Part shown: piece by piece, positions 49,113-59,282 of the stretch
How the letters are laid out: every line of letters begins with the position of its first letter
Position numbering within the stretch: the stretch's first letter is position 1
Source: Cylindrotheca closterium
Taxonomy: Eukaryota; Bacillariophyta; Bacillariophyceae; Bacillariales; Bacillariaceae
Assembly: GCA_933822405.4 (NCBI GenBank)
Contig: CAKOGP040000668.1
Span: forward strand, 1-64,000
Direction of reading: 5' to 3'
DNA length: 64,000 bases
Translations under genes and position numbers: made by a program
Notes under the pieces: generated by a model
Database searches by the model: none
Told to the model about the DNA's origin: nothing
Seen by the model: the letters and a program-made list of their open reading frames with translations, nothing else

Positions 49113-50255
49113 ATGGAGACGGAATCCGAGCTACTCTCTCGTCTTCAATCTCAATTTGGTGACATGGATTTGTCTCACCTATTAGATGACAAAAAATCGG
49201 ATGGAGCGGAAAGCGAAGAATCTTCCTTGGCGGAACCCACCGCGGAAGAACTGAGAGCCTGGCAAGAAGCGCAATACCAAAAGGGTAAGCAAACCATTGA
49301 ATCGAAAAAGAGCGAAGAATTGCCTCCGGTCCAACGAAGAAGACGGCAAGCACAGAAAGCAAATTCAGAAGATGATGATGACTGGGAACAAATTGCAGCA
49401 CTGCCTCAGTTGTCAGAGCCGTCTGTATTTTTTCCGCAATCAGATGAATCAGGCAGTGAAATCCTTGGTCTACATCCTTTGTTGGCGAAGCTCTCCGCTG
49501 CTGACCCAGAAGTTCTCGGCACACGATGGAAGCGCTTGTATTCATCAGAACAAGGAGACGGTCTATCATTTGCTATGTTACTGTCAACGCTTAAGGGATA
49601 TGGAGGGCCCACCCTCATGCTTATCTCTGCGAAGCCTTCAGCAAAGCACATGATGGAGAAAACGAGCAAACAAAGCACAATAGGTTTCTTCACAACTTCC
49701 GTTTGGTCGGAATCCAATTCCTTTTTTGGCAACAAAGATTGCTTCTTGTTCAAAATTGACGAAAAGGAGAATGATATCGCGATCATACGCCCACGCGACA
49801 AATTAAAGAATGGAAACTTTATGTACTGTCATCCATCTTCTCTCAATCCGAGCAATCGCAGAATGACATCGTCCTCAGCTACAGATGGCTGTGTCCATGG
49901 AATTGGAGTCGGAGGAAGCACATCCCAGCCTCGCCTACACTTGACAGAGACTTTGGAAGACTGCCGGGCCATGGAATACTGCTCCTCATTTGAAGCAGCC
50001 GAGTTGCTGCCCAACGGAAAAGACTCCCTCTACTTTTTTGATGCTGATTGCATCGAAGTTTGGGGTGTAGGAGGGGAAGAGTGGATTCAACAAAGCTTGC
50101 AAGCCCAACAAAAGGGACGAGACTTGACCGAGGCAACTCTAAAGAAAGTACGAATGGTAGACAAGAAGCAGTTCATTGATGATTTGCGCTTCATGGCAAA
50201 GCCAAATGGTTTGTACGAACATGTGAATCACGTTGACGAGAGAGCAGATTTATAG
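49113..50255 (+). CDS. TLDc-domain protein, 380 aa
   Basis: An N-terminal acidic and Lys/Arg-rich region (1-120) is followed by a TLDc domain at about residues 125-340. Recognisable elements are 'RWKRLYSSEQGDGLSF', 'GYGGPTLMLISAK', 'IGFFTTSVWSESNSFFGN', 'CFLFKI', 'IGVGGSTSQPRLHL' and 'DADCIEVWGVGG'. TLDc proteins (OXR1, NCOA7 and TBC1D24 relatives) are linked to oxidative-stress resistance, and several bind and regulate the V-ATPase; which applies here is unknown. No signal peptide, so cytosolic or nuclear. It ends about 100 bp before a relic of the CRAL-TRIO/DUF6824 family. Confidence 0.87.
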   Translation: METESELLSRLQSQFGDMDLSHLLDDKKSDGAESEESSLAEPTAEELRAWQEAQYQKGKQTIESKKSEELPPVQRRRRQAQKANSEDDDDWEQIAALPQLSEPSVFFPQSDESGSEILGLHPLLAKLSAADPEVLGTRWKRLYSSEQGDGLSFAMLLSTLKGYGGPTLMLISAKPSAKHMMEKTSKQSTIGFFTTSVWSESNSFFGNKDCFLFKIDEKENDIAIIRPRDKLKNGNFMYCHPSSLNPSNRRMTSSSATDGCVHGIGVGGSTSQPRLHLTETLEDCRAMEYCSSFEAAELLPNGKDSLYFFDADCIEVWGVGGEEWIQQSLQAQQKGRDLTEATLKKVRMVDKKQFIDDLRFMAKPNGLYEHVNHVDERADL

Positions 50256-50359
50256 CTATTCCAACCATTATTGATTCCAATTGAAGTTACATTAAACAAT
50301 GATGATTATCGGCGAATATACATGAAAACTGATACGTTGACCACAAAACTAGGCATGTA

Positions 50360-50740
50360 TGTTAATCAATATCTCCAGCTCCCAACCATTTATTTCATAT
50401 TCCGACGATGGGGTGCGATAAAACTACTAGAGGACTTTGCCCACGGCTTCTTCAAAGTCGCACACACACGCACACACTCCCTGTTTATTCTTTTTTTAAA
50501 AAGGACTCTCCGTAGGCTTGCGGGCATTGCCAAATACAGCCTCGAGAAAGACTAACATATTCTTGTTCAGCTAAAAACTCTCTGCGTCGGACATTCCCAG
50601 GATGGTACAAGTACACAGCCAACCGCCCGGTTTCACCTGAGATTCGGGCCATGAATGTGTCTCCCTGCCTGGCCTGCTTGTTGCCTGATCGTCGAAGTTC
50701 CGTTTTTCATGTACCCTTTGCACGCATTTCATGACAATAA
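50360..50740 (-). pseudogene. relic E: DUF6824 end of the CRAL-TRIO/DUF6824 family
   Basis: DNA-level match to the 3' coding part of copies C and D, on the same strand. GAGGACTTTGCCCACGGCTT (50432-50451) aligns with the copies' GAAGGACTTTGCCCACGGCTT. Further on, CTCTCTGCGTCGGACATT.., TGATCGTCGAAGTTCCGTTT and CATGTACCCTTTGCACG correspond to the stretches around the GRGRLVQYHxGN motif and the linker. The reading frame is broken by small insertions and deletions, and the 5' half is gone. Proof of an older duplicate next to copies C and D. Confidence 0.7.
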
Positions 50741-50888
50741 AGAAGCTGATGTGAGCCGCGTCAAGTTTGCGCGTAAATTCATAGTCAATGTGACAGCTAC
50801 TCGAAAATCCAACGATGATTATGTCGGCGAATGCCCTTCAAGTTCAACTGACTGATAAAATGTAATAATCCTATAGCTAGTAGATATG

Positions 50889-52421
50889 TTAGCCGATATA
50901 GCCAGCTTCTGTCCCAGAACTCATGTATTTCCTGTTCCGACGACTGGTGCGATAGAACTGAAGGACTTTGCCCACAGCTTCTTCAAAGTCACACACAATC
51001 CATCCATCATTCCCGTTTTCCTTCAAAAAGCGATTCCCGTTTGAAACAAGCTCTCGGGTATAGCCAACACTAGCCTTCCGTCTTTGGTTCCGAGGGAGAT
51101 TTTCGTATTCTTCAATGTGTTCGTCCAAAAACTCTCGGAATCGAACATTTCCGTGATGGTACTGAACCAATCGTCCTCGCCCAAACAAGATATCGGTCTG
51201 CCAGATCCCCCCAAAGATTAGTGTTATGGTAGCGTTCTTGTGACCCCCTTGTTGCCCGATTGTCGAGCCTTCGTCCATATAACCCTTGCACCAAGCATTT
51301 TGTATCTCAACACGGATGTTGCCACCGCTGTCAACAGGAAAGGTATCAAGTGGAATGCCGTAGCCTTGAAGTTTATATTGTCTTTCTAAGTCGCTGCCAT
51401 AGTGAAGGCGAGCTCTTGTCCTCGTACTTTGCGGCAGAGCTTTCAGAAGGAACTTTAAAAGACGGTTGTGCAGAGCCAAACTCCCTGGAGATGAATGAAG
51501 ACATAGGTGCAATGCGGATATATGAATTGGAAGGGAATTACCAAAGTGGTGGGACGTCGACAAGAAGTTGAATCCAGGCGGTTTTGAATTGTCCCTTCCT
51601 TTCGACTCATCGTAGTATATCATTATGATTCCCTTCTTTTGTGCTTCTTGTATCGAAGTTAAAATATTGTAAAAGAGATGGTACATAACGCGGACCTAAA
51701 ATGGTGTGTGAGTATCTTGCAGACATCAGTCCAGTCTCCACAACAAACTTACCATCTTCTCAATCGTGCATTGGCTGGGAATCCTAGTAACAGAGTGATA
51801 CACCATCACTCTGCCATTGCGATCTCGCCCATCCTGAATCTGAAAAAAACCAGACCGCATCAACTCAACCTCGTCCTCGTTTAGATCACTAGCCGCGATG
51901 TCATGCGCCACCTTGTCCTCTCCAAAATAGAGTGCCTTCTGATTCAAGAAACTCATCATCTGATGAACAGATTTTCTTGTATCGTACATATTTGCCCTGA
52001 GAAATTTCAATCGAAACTCTGAATCTTCCACATAGGCTCGGTTCTGATTCACAGCAATGGAATAAATTCGATCGTCGCAATTCTGTACCAAGTAATCAAA
52101 TTCTGACAGCGACTGCTGAATCATCTCAGGTGTCTCCTGAAGCTCTTCTCCAACACAGTGTAAATCATCTAGAACCTTAGCTCGTTCCTGGGCGGAAAGC
52201 TTGTTCATTTCAGCCGCAAGGAACTCCTCAGTCTCTTTCATTTCATTTCCCTCATGGTTTTGTCGGCGCTGAAGATGACCAGCACGCATAGTGGATGATG
52301 GTTGTTTCTGCTGAGTATTACTAGCAGCACTTATGCCATTTGTTGATTGGCTGCTATCACAGAAGTCAAAGAAAGAGAAACATGATTGACATTGATCGTT
52401 TTGTGGAGAAGAGGACGCCAT
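50889..52421 (-). CDS. CRAL-TRIO-like + DUF6824 protein, copy C, two exons, 491 aa
   Basis: Exons 51753-52421 and 50889-51695. The intron (51696-51752, GTAAGT...TTTAG) is only 57 nt and sits at the family position, before 'VRVMYH'. Family features: 'CFSFFDFCDSSQ', 'KETEEFLAAEMNKLSAQERA', CRAL-TRIO-like 'FRLKFLRANMYDTRKSVHQM' and 'FGEDKVAHDI', and the C-terminal 'QTDILFGRGRLVQYHHGN', 'FREFLDEHIEEYENLP', 'NQRRKASV', 'FYRTSRRNRK'. The ATG at 52421 is preferred; the upstream frame begins at TTG. In many segments it is very close to copy D at the DNA level (blocks near 51858-52000 and 53760-53920 look about 95% identical). Confidence 0.83.
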
Positions 52422-52853
52422 CTTCGCAACGCAGAGATGGAGCTTTTGTGGTGGGAACGCAACAAGAATAGACAATAATGCTTTATGTTGTATATGTTTT
52501 GTCAGTGTGCAAACATTTCCCGAACACTTGAAAAAATAGAGTACATTTTCTGTTTCTGCGAACGCAAAGGGTGAAGAACAATACTTTTGGCTAAACTTGA
52601 ACACAGCAGTTTGAAGTTTCGTCAAACTTATTCACCGGAAACTAGGGTGTGAAAAACGTAGCGCGTCTCTTAAATAAAAATGTTTGCAGTGAAAAGTCTC
52701 CGTGTCTTATTTCTTTGATGCCGATTTTTTAAAACCTGAAGGAGCCGATGTTTTCAATTCAAGTTTTGACGGTACGTGTACCACGCGCCGTTCGGTATAG
52801 CTAGTAATGTATGTCTTTTAACCGATGTAGCTGGCTTCTGCCCCGGTGTTCAT
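52422..52853. other. intergenic between copies C and D
   Basis: 432 bp, nothing recognised; no CRE-type octamer seen here, unlike the A/B cluster. Confidence 0.4.
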
Positions 52854-54320
52854 TCATTTCCTATTTCGACGACTGGTGCGATAGAACTGAAGGACTTTGC
52901 CCACGGCTTCTTCAAAGTCACACACAATCCATCCATCATTCCCGTTTTCCTTCAAAAACCGAGCCCCGCTTGCAACAAGCTCGCGGGTATAGACAACACT
53001 AGCTTTCCGCCTTTGGTTCCGAGGGAGATTTTCATATTCTTCAATGTGTTCGCCCAGAAGCTCTCTGAATCGGATATTTCCGTGATGGTACTGAACCAAT
53101 CGTCCTCTTCCAAACAGGATATCAGCTTCCGAAATTCCACCTGAGATTGGTGCCATGGCAGCGCTCTCGTGGCCCCCTTGTTGCCCGAGTGTCAAAGTTC
53201 CGTTTCCCAAGTATCCCTTGCACCAAGTATTCTGTCCCACCGCACGGATGTTGCCAGAGGTGTCAACAGGAAAGGTGTCAAGTGGAATACCGTAGCCTCG
53301 AAGTTTATATTGTCTTTCTAAATCGCTGCCGTAATGAAGGCGAGCTCTTGTCCTCGTACTTTGCGGTAGAGCTTTCAGAAGGAACTGTAGCATACGGTTG
53401 TGCAGAGCCAGACTTCCTGGCGATGAATGAAGACAGATGTGTAGTGAGGATATAAAGATGGGAAGGGTGTCGCCAAATTGCCTCGCCTGCGAAAAGAAGT
53501 TGAATCCAGGCAACGATGGGCTGTCCCCTCCGTTCGACTCGTCATAATATATCTTGACGATTCCTTTCGTTTGAACTTCTGGTATCGAACTCAACATGTT
53601 GAACACGATATGATAGACCACACGAATGTTCATCGCTGCAAAGTTCTCATCCCGCATGCCTCTGAACCGAGTGGGCATCCGATTGAAAGAGTTGAACACC
53701 ACAACTCTGCCGTTGCGATCTCGCCCCTCCTGAATCTGACAGAAACCAGACCGCATCAGCTCAATCTCGTCCTCGTTTAGATCACTAGCCGCGATGTCAT
53801 GCGCCACCTTGTCCTCTCCAAAATAGAGTGCCTTTTGCTGCAAGAAACTCATCATCTGATGAACAGATTTTCTTGTATCGTACATATTCGCCCTAAGAAA
53901 TTTCAAACGAAACTCTGAATCCTGCACATAGGCTCGGTTCTGATTTACAGCAACGGAATAAATTCGATTGGCGCAAGTTTGCACCAAGTAATCAAATTCT
54001 GACAGTGAATGCTGAATCATCTCAGGCGTCTCCTGAAGCTCTTCTCCCACACAGTGTAAATCATCTAGAGCCTTGGCTCGTTCCTGGACAGAAAGCTTGC
54101 TCAATTCAGATGCAAGCAATTCCTCAGTCTCTTTCATTTCATTTCCCTCATGATTTTGTTGGCGCTGACGATGCCCAGCATGCATAATGGCTGATGGTTC
54201 TTTTCGCTGAAAATTAGCAAACATGCCATTTGTTGATTGGCTGCTATCACAGAAGTCAAATAAGGAGAAACATGACAAATCTTGATTCGACATGTCGTTT
54301 TGTGGAGGAAAGGGCGTCAT
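52854..54320 (-). CDS. CRAL-TRIO-like + DUF6824 protein, copy D, single exon, 488 aa
   Basis: One continuous frame with the complete domain order, including 'FSLFDFCDSSQ', 'FRLKFLRANMYDTRKSVHQM', 'FGEDKVAHDI', 'EADILFGRGRLVQYHHGN', 'FRELLGEHIEEYENLP' and 'FYRTSRRNRK'. The family intron is absent: around the old site the protein reads 'NRMPTRFRGMRDENFAAM' before 'NIRVVYH', about six residues longer than copy C and clearly different from it, while both flanks are nearly identical. The ATG at 54320 is preferred by alignment with copy A; an in-frame ATG at 54386 would add 22 residues. It is the outermost copy of the minus-strand cluster and divergent from the TYTEAD-repeat gene. Confidence 0.83.
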   Translation of the reverse strand: MTPFPPQNDMSNQDLSCFSLFDFCDSSQSTNGMFANFQRKEPSAIMHAGHRQRQQNHEGNEMKETEELLASELSKLSVQERAKALDDLHCVGEELQETPEMIQHSLSEFDYLVQTCANRIYSVAVNQNRAYVQDSEFRLKFLRANMYDTRKSVHQMMSFLQQKALYFGEDKVAHDIAASDLNEDEIELMRSGFCQIQEGRDRNGRVVVFNSFNRMPTRFRGMRDENFAAMNIRVVYHIVFNMLSSIPEVQTKGIVKIYYDESNGGDSPSLPGFNFFSQARQFGDTLPIFISSLHICLHSSPGSLALHNRMLQFLLKALPQSTRTRARLHYGSDLERQYKLRGYGIPLDTFPVDTSGNIRAVGQNTWCKGYLGNGTLTLGQQGGHESAAMAPISGGISEADILFGRGRLVQYHHGNIRFRELLGEHIEEYENLPRNQRRKASVVYTRELVASGARFLKENGNDGWIVCDFEEAVGKVLQFYRTSRRNRK

Positions 54321-54795
54321 TGACAAGATGCAAAAATGCAGCGATTGCAGTGAATGCGCTTTCAGGAATTTTGAAGTATAGCGCATCAAGGATGATGCAG
54401 AAACTTGACGACCAGTTTTTGAGCCTTGCGCCGTTCTTGTGGTTACAAACGCGTTTGTCCCAATAAGTTTTTTAGATGAACGCTTTCAATATATAAAAAA
54501 GAAGCAGACGACATGTATTGGATTCGACATGTATTGGATTCATTTGAGTGGTCCCACCAAACGACTTGTCGGATTCGATAACATGTGCATTCATAGCCCG
54601 CGCAGCTTCAACGGCATACAGTATCGCCAGCGGCTACATTTGCTCACGTCAACGGAAAACTGCCATCGCTAAAGATTCCATCACATAGTAACCATAGCAG
54701 TCAACGCTTCAAGAAGTTTCTCGGTTGGAAGCAACCCAAACGACATCGACACTTTTCTTTGCCCACCCTAACAATACCACTGAAAGGAATCAACG
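54321..54795. other. divergent promoter region with short repeat
   Basis: 475 bp. A perfect tandem duplication of a 16-mer, CGACATGTATTGGATT, lies at 54509-54524 and 54525-54540; ACGTCA occurs at 54646. No gene seen. Confidence 0.5.
54509..54540 (+). repeat. two tandem 16-bp units
   Basis: Perfect head-to-tail duplicate upstream of divergent genes; could be two binding sites or a simple duplication. Confidence 0.85.
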
Positions 54796-57700
54796 ATGAG
54801 GCCCAACATCGCCCCAGGATACCATAACTCAAGACCATCAAGGCATTCATCAACTGCTCATACACGCGTGATGATGATGAAGCCTCAACAAATGGACAAA
54901 AATAATTTGACAAGAACGAGAAGACCACAAAGATCCAACAACACGACTGCTCGCTCCTCAAATGCTCGTCCTATGAACCAATCGAGCAGTCGCCGAGCAA
55001 ATAATGCAAGCCGCAATCGGTCTTCTTCCAGCCGTCGAGGACAAGCGCCGGCTGCTGCTGGAACCACAAGAGTAACACGAGCAAAAGGTCGCGAGACCCG
55101 TGAATACTACAGCGACTACTCCAGCGATGAATCTTCAAGTGAAGGGTATTCTGAGCCCACCGATTGTTACTCATCTGAAGGTGATATGGCAACTCTTTTG
55201 GATGATCGTGGGGTCGTTGTGAATGCTTCCGACCTATCTGAATGTTGGTCCAAGGTTCCTATTGAAAGCGATGAAGAAAGCGCCTTTCAGCGGTTTGCCA
55301 AGAGGGTGGTAAAGAAGGAACGAGAACAACAAGGTTTCTTTTTTCCAAGTCCACAAGAGGAAGTTTCGCTTCCTTCTCTTGAAACCAAAGGGCACACCAC
55401 CTTCACCACATATACTGATGCCTACACCCAAGCAGACACATACACTGAGGCAGACACATACACTCGAGCGGACACGTATACTGAGGCCGATACTTACACT
55501 CGAGCAGACAGTTACACTGAAGCCGATAGCTACACCGAAGCAGATACTTATACCAGAGCCGATACATACACTGAAGCAGACACTCGAACGTCTTATGATA
55601 GATCGTACTCTGATTCAGATTCGGATTCCGATGAAGATTCTGACGACAGTGGAATGCGAAGCACCCCAACCTACCATACAACAGCAGTCCAAGGCAACAT
55701 GTGGATGTGTGGCGCCGGTCAAGCGGACGACGACACTCTTGCAGCTGAATCGTATGGTGGTCTCCGACAGAATGAAGTTCTGATTGCTTCCTCTCGTACC
55801 ATTGCAACCTTTGAAACGAGAGACGCCGAAGGCAGCTGGCGAAATCGCGATTCTCGGGCCAGTCCACGAGAACTAGTACCCCAGCATGGCCGTGGGAACT
55901 CCCAAAAGCAGAAGACCCAAAAGCCCAAACAATCTCTAATTCCTGAAAAGTCGACCAAACCCCAGAAACCTCAAAAGCTTCCAAGCGTAGCCAGAACTGC
56001 CAAAGGCTTTGCAAAGAAAGTGAATGGCCCCACGAAGCTCGAGAAGATTGAAGAATCACAGACTGAAGGTGCTACCCAGTCAATCTTGGCATTGCCACTA
56101 CAATGGTGGTATGGCAAGACACAGGAAGACGAGAAACAAGAAAGGGAGTCACGAAAACTGGTGGAAATCGCCAAGCGTGACCTTCTTGTCAAGCCTCATC
56201 TTCATGTTGACGGTACAAGAAGTTACGATGGCAGCCTTACCCTGGATGCACGCGTTCGAAAGGATGCCGAAGAAGGACCATGGTCCAATGCTAACCCGAC
56301 CGATATTCATTTGGACGGAAGGGTTAAGAAAGTGACCGCGCCAGAAGTGCTCAATGGAAAGAGGCACCAAGCAGCACTTGAGCGAGCACCTACCCCACCT
56401 ACTCCCCCATCGGCATTTGCACCCAAGAAGACTCAGAAGATTGATGTCTGGACCGACGGAGACACTGAAGTGGAGAGTCAAGTGCCACATTTCTCTGGAG
56501 TGTGCAAAGTTGAAGCCTTTGGTGGTGGTGCAAGGCAATCAAACAAACCCAGTAATGTTGTCGCTCCTGTCAACAAGGATAATTGTCACCATGATACTGA
56601 CCAAGTTGTCCAATCCCAGCATCAGCAGCCGACCCAAGAATTATCTGTCGAGCAGGAGCAAGAAGCTGCTGCTGAGCATGAGCGAGGAGGTCGTAATACC
56701 TTGCACCAGGAGGTTCAAGATGCGGCATTTGATACCGTTTGGATGGCACCATCGGCCATGTCGCGAATGTCGTTCGAGTCGTCTCAGACTCAACCTACTG
56801 TCAACACGACGACTCCCCAATCTATGGCAAAGGACCAAGCATTGCTGACTGACGACAAGGGGAGACATGAACGCAACAATTCCAGTGTTTCCAACCTGAT
56901 CAATGCCTTTGAGAACAACGCGGTTAGTGCTGTGGGGACTCCTCCTACTATTGAACAGAATCGTGCTCGGGCCGATTGGCGTAGTCCTGGTGGTGCCCTT
57001 GTGGCCCCAGTGTTCCCGGCACCCGTAGTACCCGCTTGGTTGGCCTCGGTTCCCAAAGACCACGAGGACAAAGGTCGCCATAGCCCCGAACAAATGATGG
57101 ATCCGGAACAGATGATGAACCAACAACGATGCCTTTTTGACACGGATGACGAAAGGACAGAGATGACCGACGATCCAAGCACTATTTTGCAGCTTGATGC
57201 TAATGGACAAGTATCATCAACCTCCTCGGGATATCACCATCATGGCAAAGCCTTTGATTCGGATCTGCTATTTTTAGGAAACGCTGACCCTGAATCCGTC
57301 CAACCAGTTGCTCCCATATCATCAAGTGCGAAAAGAGTCCGATCAAACAAGATCAAAGAACTACAGTCGGAAACTGCCTTTTCCACCAACAAGGACAATG
57401 ATGTGGAGTACTTTGGTCAATTCCAGAGGGAAACCCTTCAGTCCGAGGAGCCAGCAACAGCAAAAACATCGACGACAACCTTTATGAAGCCACGACGAAG
57501 ACGAAATACCGTAAAGTCATTCCTTCCTTCCTTTCCGAGACGCAACCAGAAAGGAGGAGGTGGTGCCCCTCACCAAGAAAGCTATCTCCAGCTCGACGAC
57601 GACACTAACAGCGAAAACAATAATTGGGGCACCACCACCACCACCACCACAAGCTCACCCGTTGCGAGCAATAAGGTTCGTCAAGATCTCGGGAATGCTG

Positions 57701-57918
57701 ACAACAACAATGGAATGATGACACATAATGCTGATCATCATGACTACGAATACAAGAACAATCATGAAGATCATGCCGATGACTATCCTCAAGATGATAT
57801 TGTACGGGATGCCATGAAGAGTATCAACGACACAGAACAAGCATTGAGAGATGCTGATAGCTTCTTTGCCGCAGGGAGTTTCTATGAAGCTTTGGATGAT
57901 GGCTTTTCTCTAGGCTAA
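54796..57918 (+). CDS. unknown protein with Tyr/Thr/Ala/Asp repeat, 1040 aa
   Basis: N-terminal 110 residues: basic, Ser/Arg/Asn-rich. Residues ~200-265 carry eleven to fourteen copies of a hexapeptide of the form 'TYTEAD' or 'TYTRAD'. Next comes an acidic Asp/Ser run ('SDSDSDSDEDSDDS') and 'GNMWMCGAGQADDDTLAAES', then a Pro/Lys-rich linker with 'ARTAKGFAKKVNGPTK' and a more ordered segment ('ALPLQWWYGKTQEDEK'). The C-terminal half has Gln/Glu, Asn, Thr (ACC repeat) and a predicted helix 'DDIVRDAMKSINDTEQALRD' ending in 'FYEALDDGFSLG'. No signal peptide, no membrane segment. No family recognised. Confidence 0.75.
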   Translation: MRPNIAPGYHNSRPSRHSSTAHTRVMMMKPQQMDKNNLTRTRRPQRSNNTTARSSNARPMNQSSSRRANNASRNRSSSSRRGQAPAAAGTTRVTRAKGRETREYYSDYSSDESSSEGYSEPTDCYSSEGDMATLLDDRGVVVNASDLSECWSKVPIESDEESAFQRFAKRVVKKEREQQGFFFPSPQEEVSLPSLETKGHTTFTTYTDAYTQADTYTEADTYTRADTYTEADTYTRADSYTEADSYTEADTYTRADTYTEADTRTSYDRSYSDSDSDSDEDSDDSGMRSTPTYHTTAVQGNMWMCGAGQADDDTLAAESYGGLRQNEVLIASSRTIATFETRDAEGSWRNRDSRASPRELVPQHGRGNSQKQKTQKPKQSLIPEKSTKPQKPQKLPSVARTAKGFAKKVNGPTKLEKIEESQTEGATQSILALPLQWWYGKTQEDEKQERESRKLVEIAKRDLLVKPHLHVDGTRSYDGSLTLDARVRKDAEEGPWSNANPTDIHLDGRVKKVTAPEVLNGKRHQAALERAPTPPTPPSAFAPKKTQKIDVWTDGDTEVESQVPHFSGVCKVEAFGGGARQSNKPSNVVAPVNKDNCHHDTDQVVQSQHQQPTQELSVEQEQEAAAEHERGGRNTLHQEVQDAAFDTVWMAPSAMSRMSFESSQTQPTVNTTTPQSMAKDQALLTDDKGRHERNNSSVSNLINAFENNAVSAVGTPPTIEQNRARADWRSPGGALVAPVFPAPVVPAWLASVPKDHEDKGRHSPEQMMDPEQMMNQQRCLFDTDDERTEMTDDPSTILQLDANGQVSSTSSGYHHHGKAFDSDLLFLGNADPESVQPVAPISSSAKRVRSNKIKELQSETAFSTNKDNDVEYFGQFQRETLQSEEPATAKTSTTTFMKPRRRRNTVKSFLPSFPRRNQKGGGGAPHQESYLQLDDDTNSENNNWGTTTTTTTSSPVASNKVRQDLGNADNNNGMMTHNADHHDYEYKNNHEDHADDYPQDDIVRDAMKSINDTEQALRDADSFFAAGSFYEALDDGFSLG
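55405..55590 (+). repeat. 18-bp coding repeats (TYTEAD-type)
   Basis: About ten head-to-tail 18-bp units encoding alternating 'TYTEAD' and 'TYTRAD' hexamers with third-position variation; regular period, no frame loss. Confidence 0.9.
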
Positions 57919-58628
57919 GAAGAATGAAGAGAAAGAAAGAATGAATGAATGAATCGAGTTATGAATGTGTAAGGCATGGTTGAAAATTAACTGTGGATCG
58001 CAATCAATTGAATGGGGACTAATCTTTAAAAAAAAACAGTAGAATTCTATAGTTGGTCTTGTTGATTGATAGTAAAAAGTGAATCTAGAAAGACAATTGT
58101 CAAAGAAGACTGATTATGCGGGCTACTACGAGACATTGGTGCCTAGCTGGCTGGTTTGGAACCATCATGATGATCATATTCTGAAACTCACTACTCACAA
58201 TGCTCACAGATTGGCTGAAGAAAGCCCAAACCTTCGACGTCCTATTGTAGTATTTGTTGCAACGCCGTCATTGGCCCTTGTAAATCCCGAATCATTAGTG
58301 TAGGTCATCCTAACATGTGTGATGCGGTGCGCGGGTCAAGAATAATAAGTGAGTGAAAATCAAAATAACGCAGGTTTGCGTACCTCTGGTACTTGGTTAG
58401 TCTACTACTGTACACTTACACGTACACCATGACAGACTTGCGAATTCATTCTGCTTATTTTACTTCCTACTGCAATACTGAATGGATTCTGTAGAGCCTG
58501 GTAGGCAACCTGTGTAGAAACGGAAACGTGGGTGGATTCCAAGATGTTCCTCCCCCCTTGCACCATGCTCGGCCTCGGACCAAACACAACTTTTTTCTTT
58601 CCGCAAATCAAGCCAAGTAAAAGTCAAG
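57919..58628. other. intergenic, promoter of RPL10
   Basis: 710 bp. A short (GAAT)n run sits at about 57936-57955. No supported gene; a 74-codon frame at 58079 does not begin with ATG. Confidence 0.4.
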
Positions 58629-59282
58629 ATGGGTCGTCGTCCAGCTCGTTGTTACCGTTACCAAAAGAACAAGCCTTACATCAAGTCTCGTTACTGCCGT
58701 GGTGTTCCCGAATCGAAGATCCGCATTTACGACGTCGGTGCCAAGAAGGCTCCTGTCGATTTGTTTCCCTTTGTGGCCCATTTGGTCTGTGATGAAAAGC
58801 AACAAATCTCTTCTGAGGCTCTTGAGGCTGCCCGTGTTGCCATCAACAAGCATTTGGGAAAGACTGTAGGAAAGGATAACTACCACATTCGTATGCGTGC
58901 CCACCCTTACCACGTTTTGAGAGCCAACAAGATGCTTTCGTGTGCCGGAGCCGATCGTCTGTCTTCCGGTATGCGTCACTCGTACGGAAAGCCCATCGGT
59001 GTTGCCGCTCGTGTCGATATTGGACAAATCCTTCTTTCTGTCAGAGCCAAGGATGTCCATGAACCACACGTCATTGAGGCTATCCGTCGTGGAAAGTTCA
59101 AGTTTGCCGGACGCCAAAAGATCCTCAAGTCTCTCAAGTGGGGATTCACCAAGTATCACCGTGAAGACTATGTCCGCATGCGTCGTTCTGGAGAATTGTC
59201 TGCTGACGGAAACATTGTCAAGGTCCACAATCGTCGTGGTCCTTTGGAGAAGTCTGCCCTGTACCTTGCTGGACAAGCTTAA
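58629..59282 (+). CDS. RPL10: 60S ribosomal protein L10 (uL16), 217 aa
   Basis: Full-length cytosolic uL16: '[20 protein letters not shown]', '[20 protein letters not shown]', '[20 protein letters not shown]' and '[16 protein letters not shown]' are typical of eukaryotic L10. It sits at the base of the central protuberance near the A- and P-site tRNAs and is added late in 60S assembly. The length agrees with the usual 214-220 aa. Clean codon use with many C-ending codons fits high expression. Single exon; the ATG is in a good context (GTCAAGATGG). Strongest identification in the window. Confidence 0.98.
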   Translation: MGRRPARCYRYQKNKPYIKSRYCRGVPESKIRIYDVGAKKAPVDLFPFVAHLVCDEKQQISSEALEAARVAINKHLGKTVGKDNYHIRMRAHPYHVLRANKMLSCAGADRLSSGMRHSYGKPIGVAARVDIGQILLSVRAKDVHEPHVIEAIRRGKFKFAGRQKILKSLKWGFTKYHREDYVRMRRSGELSADGNIVKVHNRRGPLEKSALYLAGQA

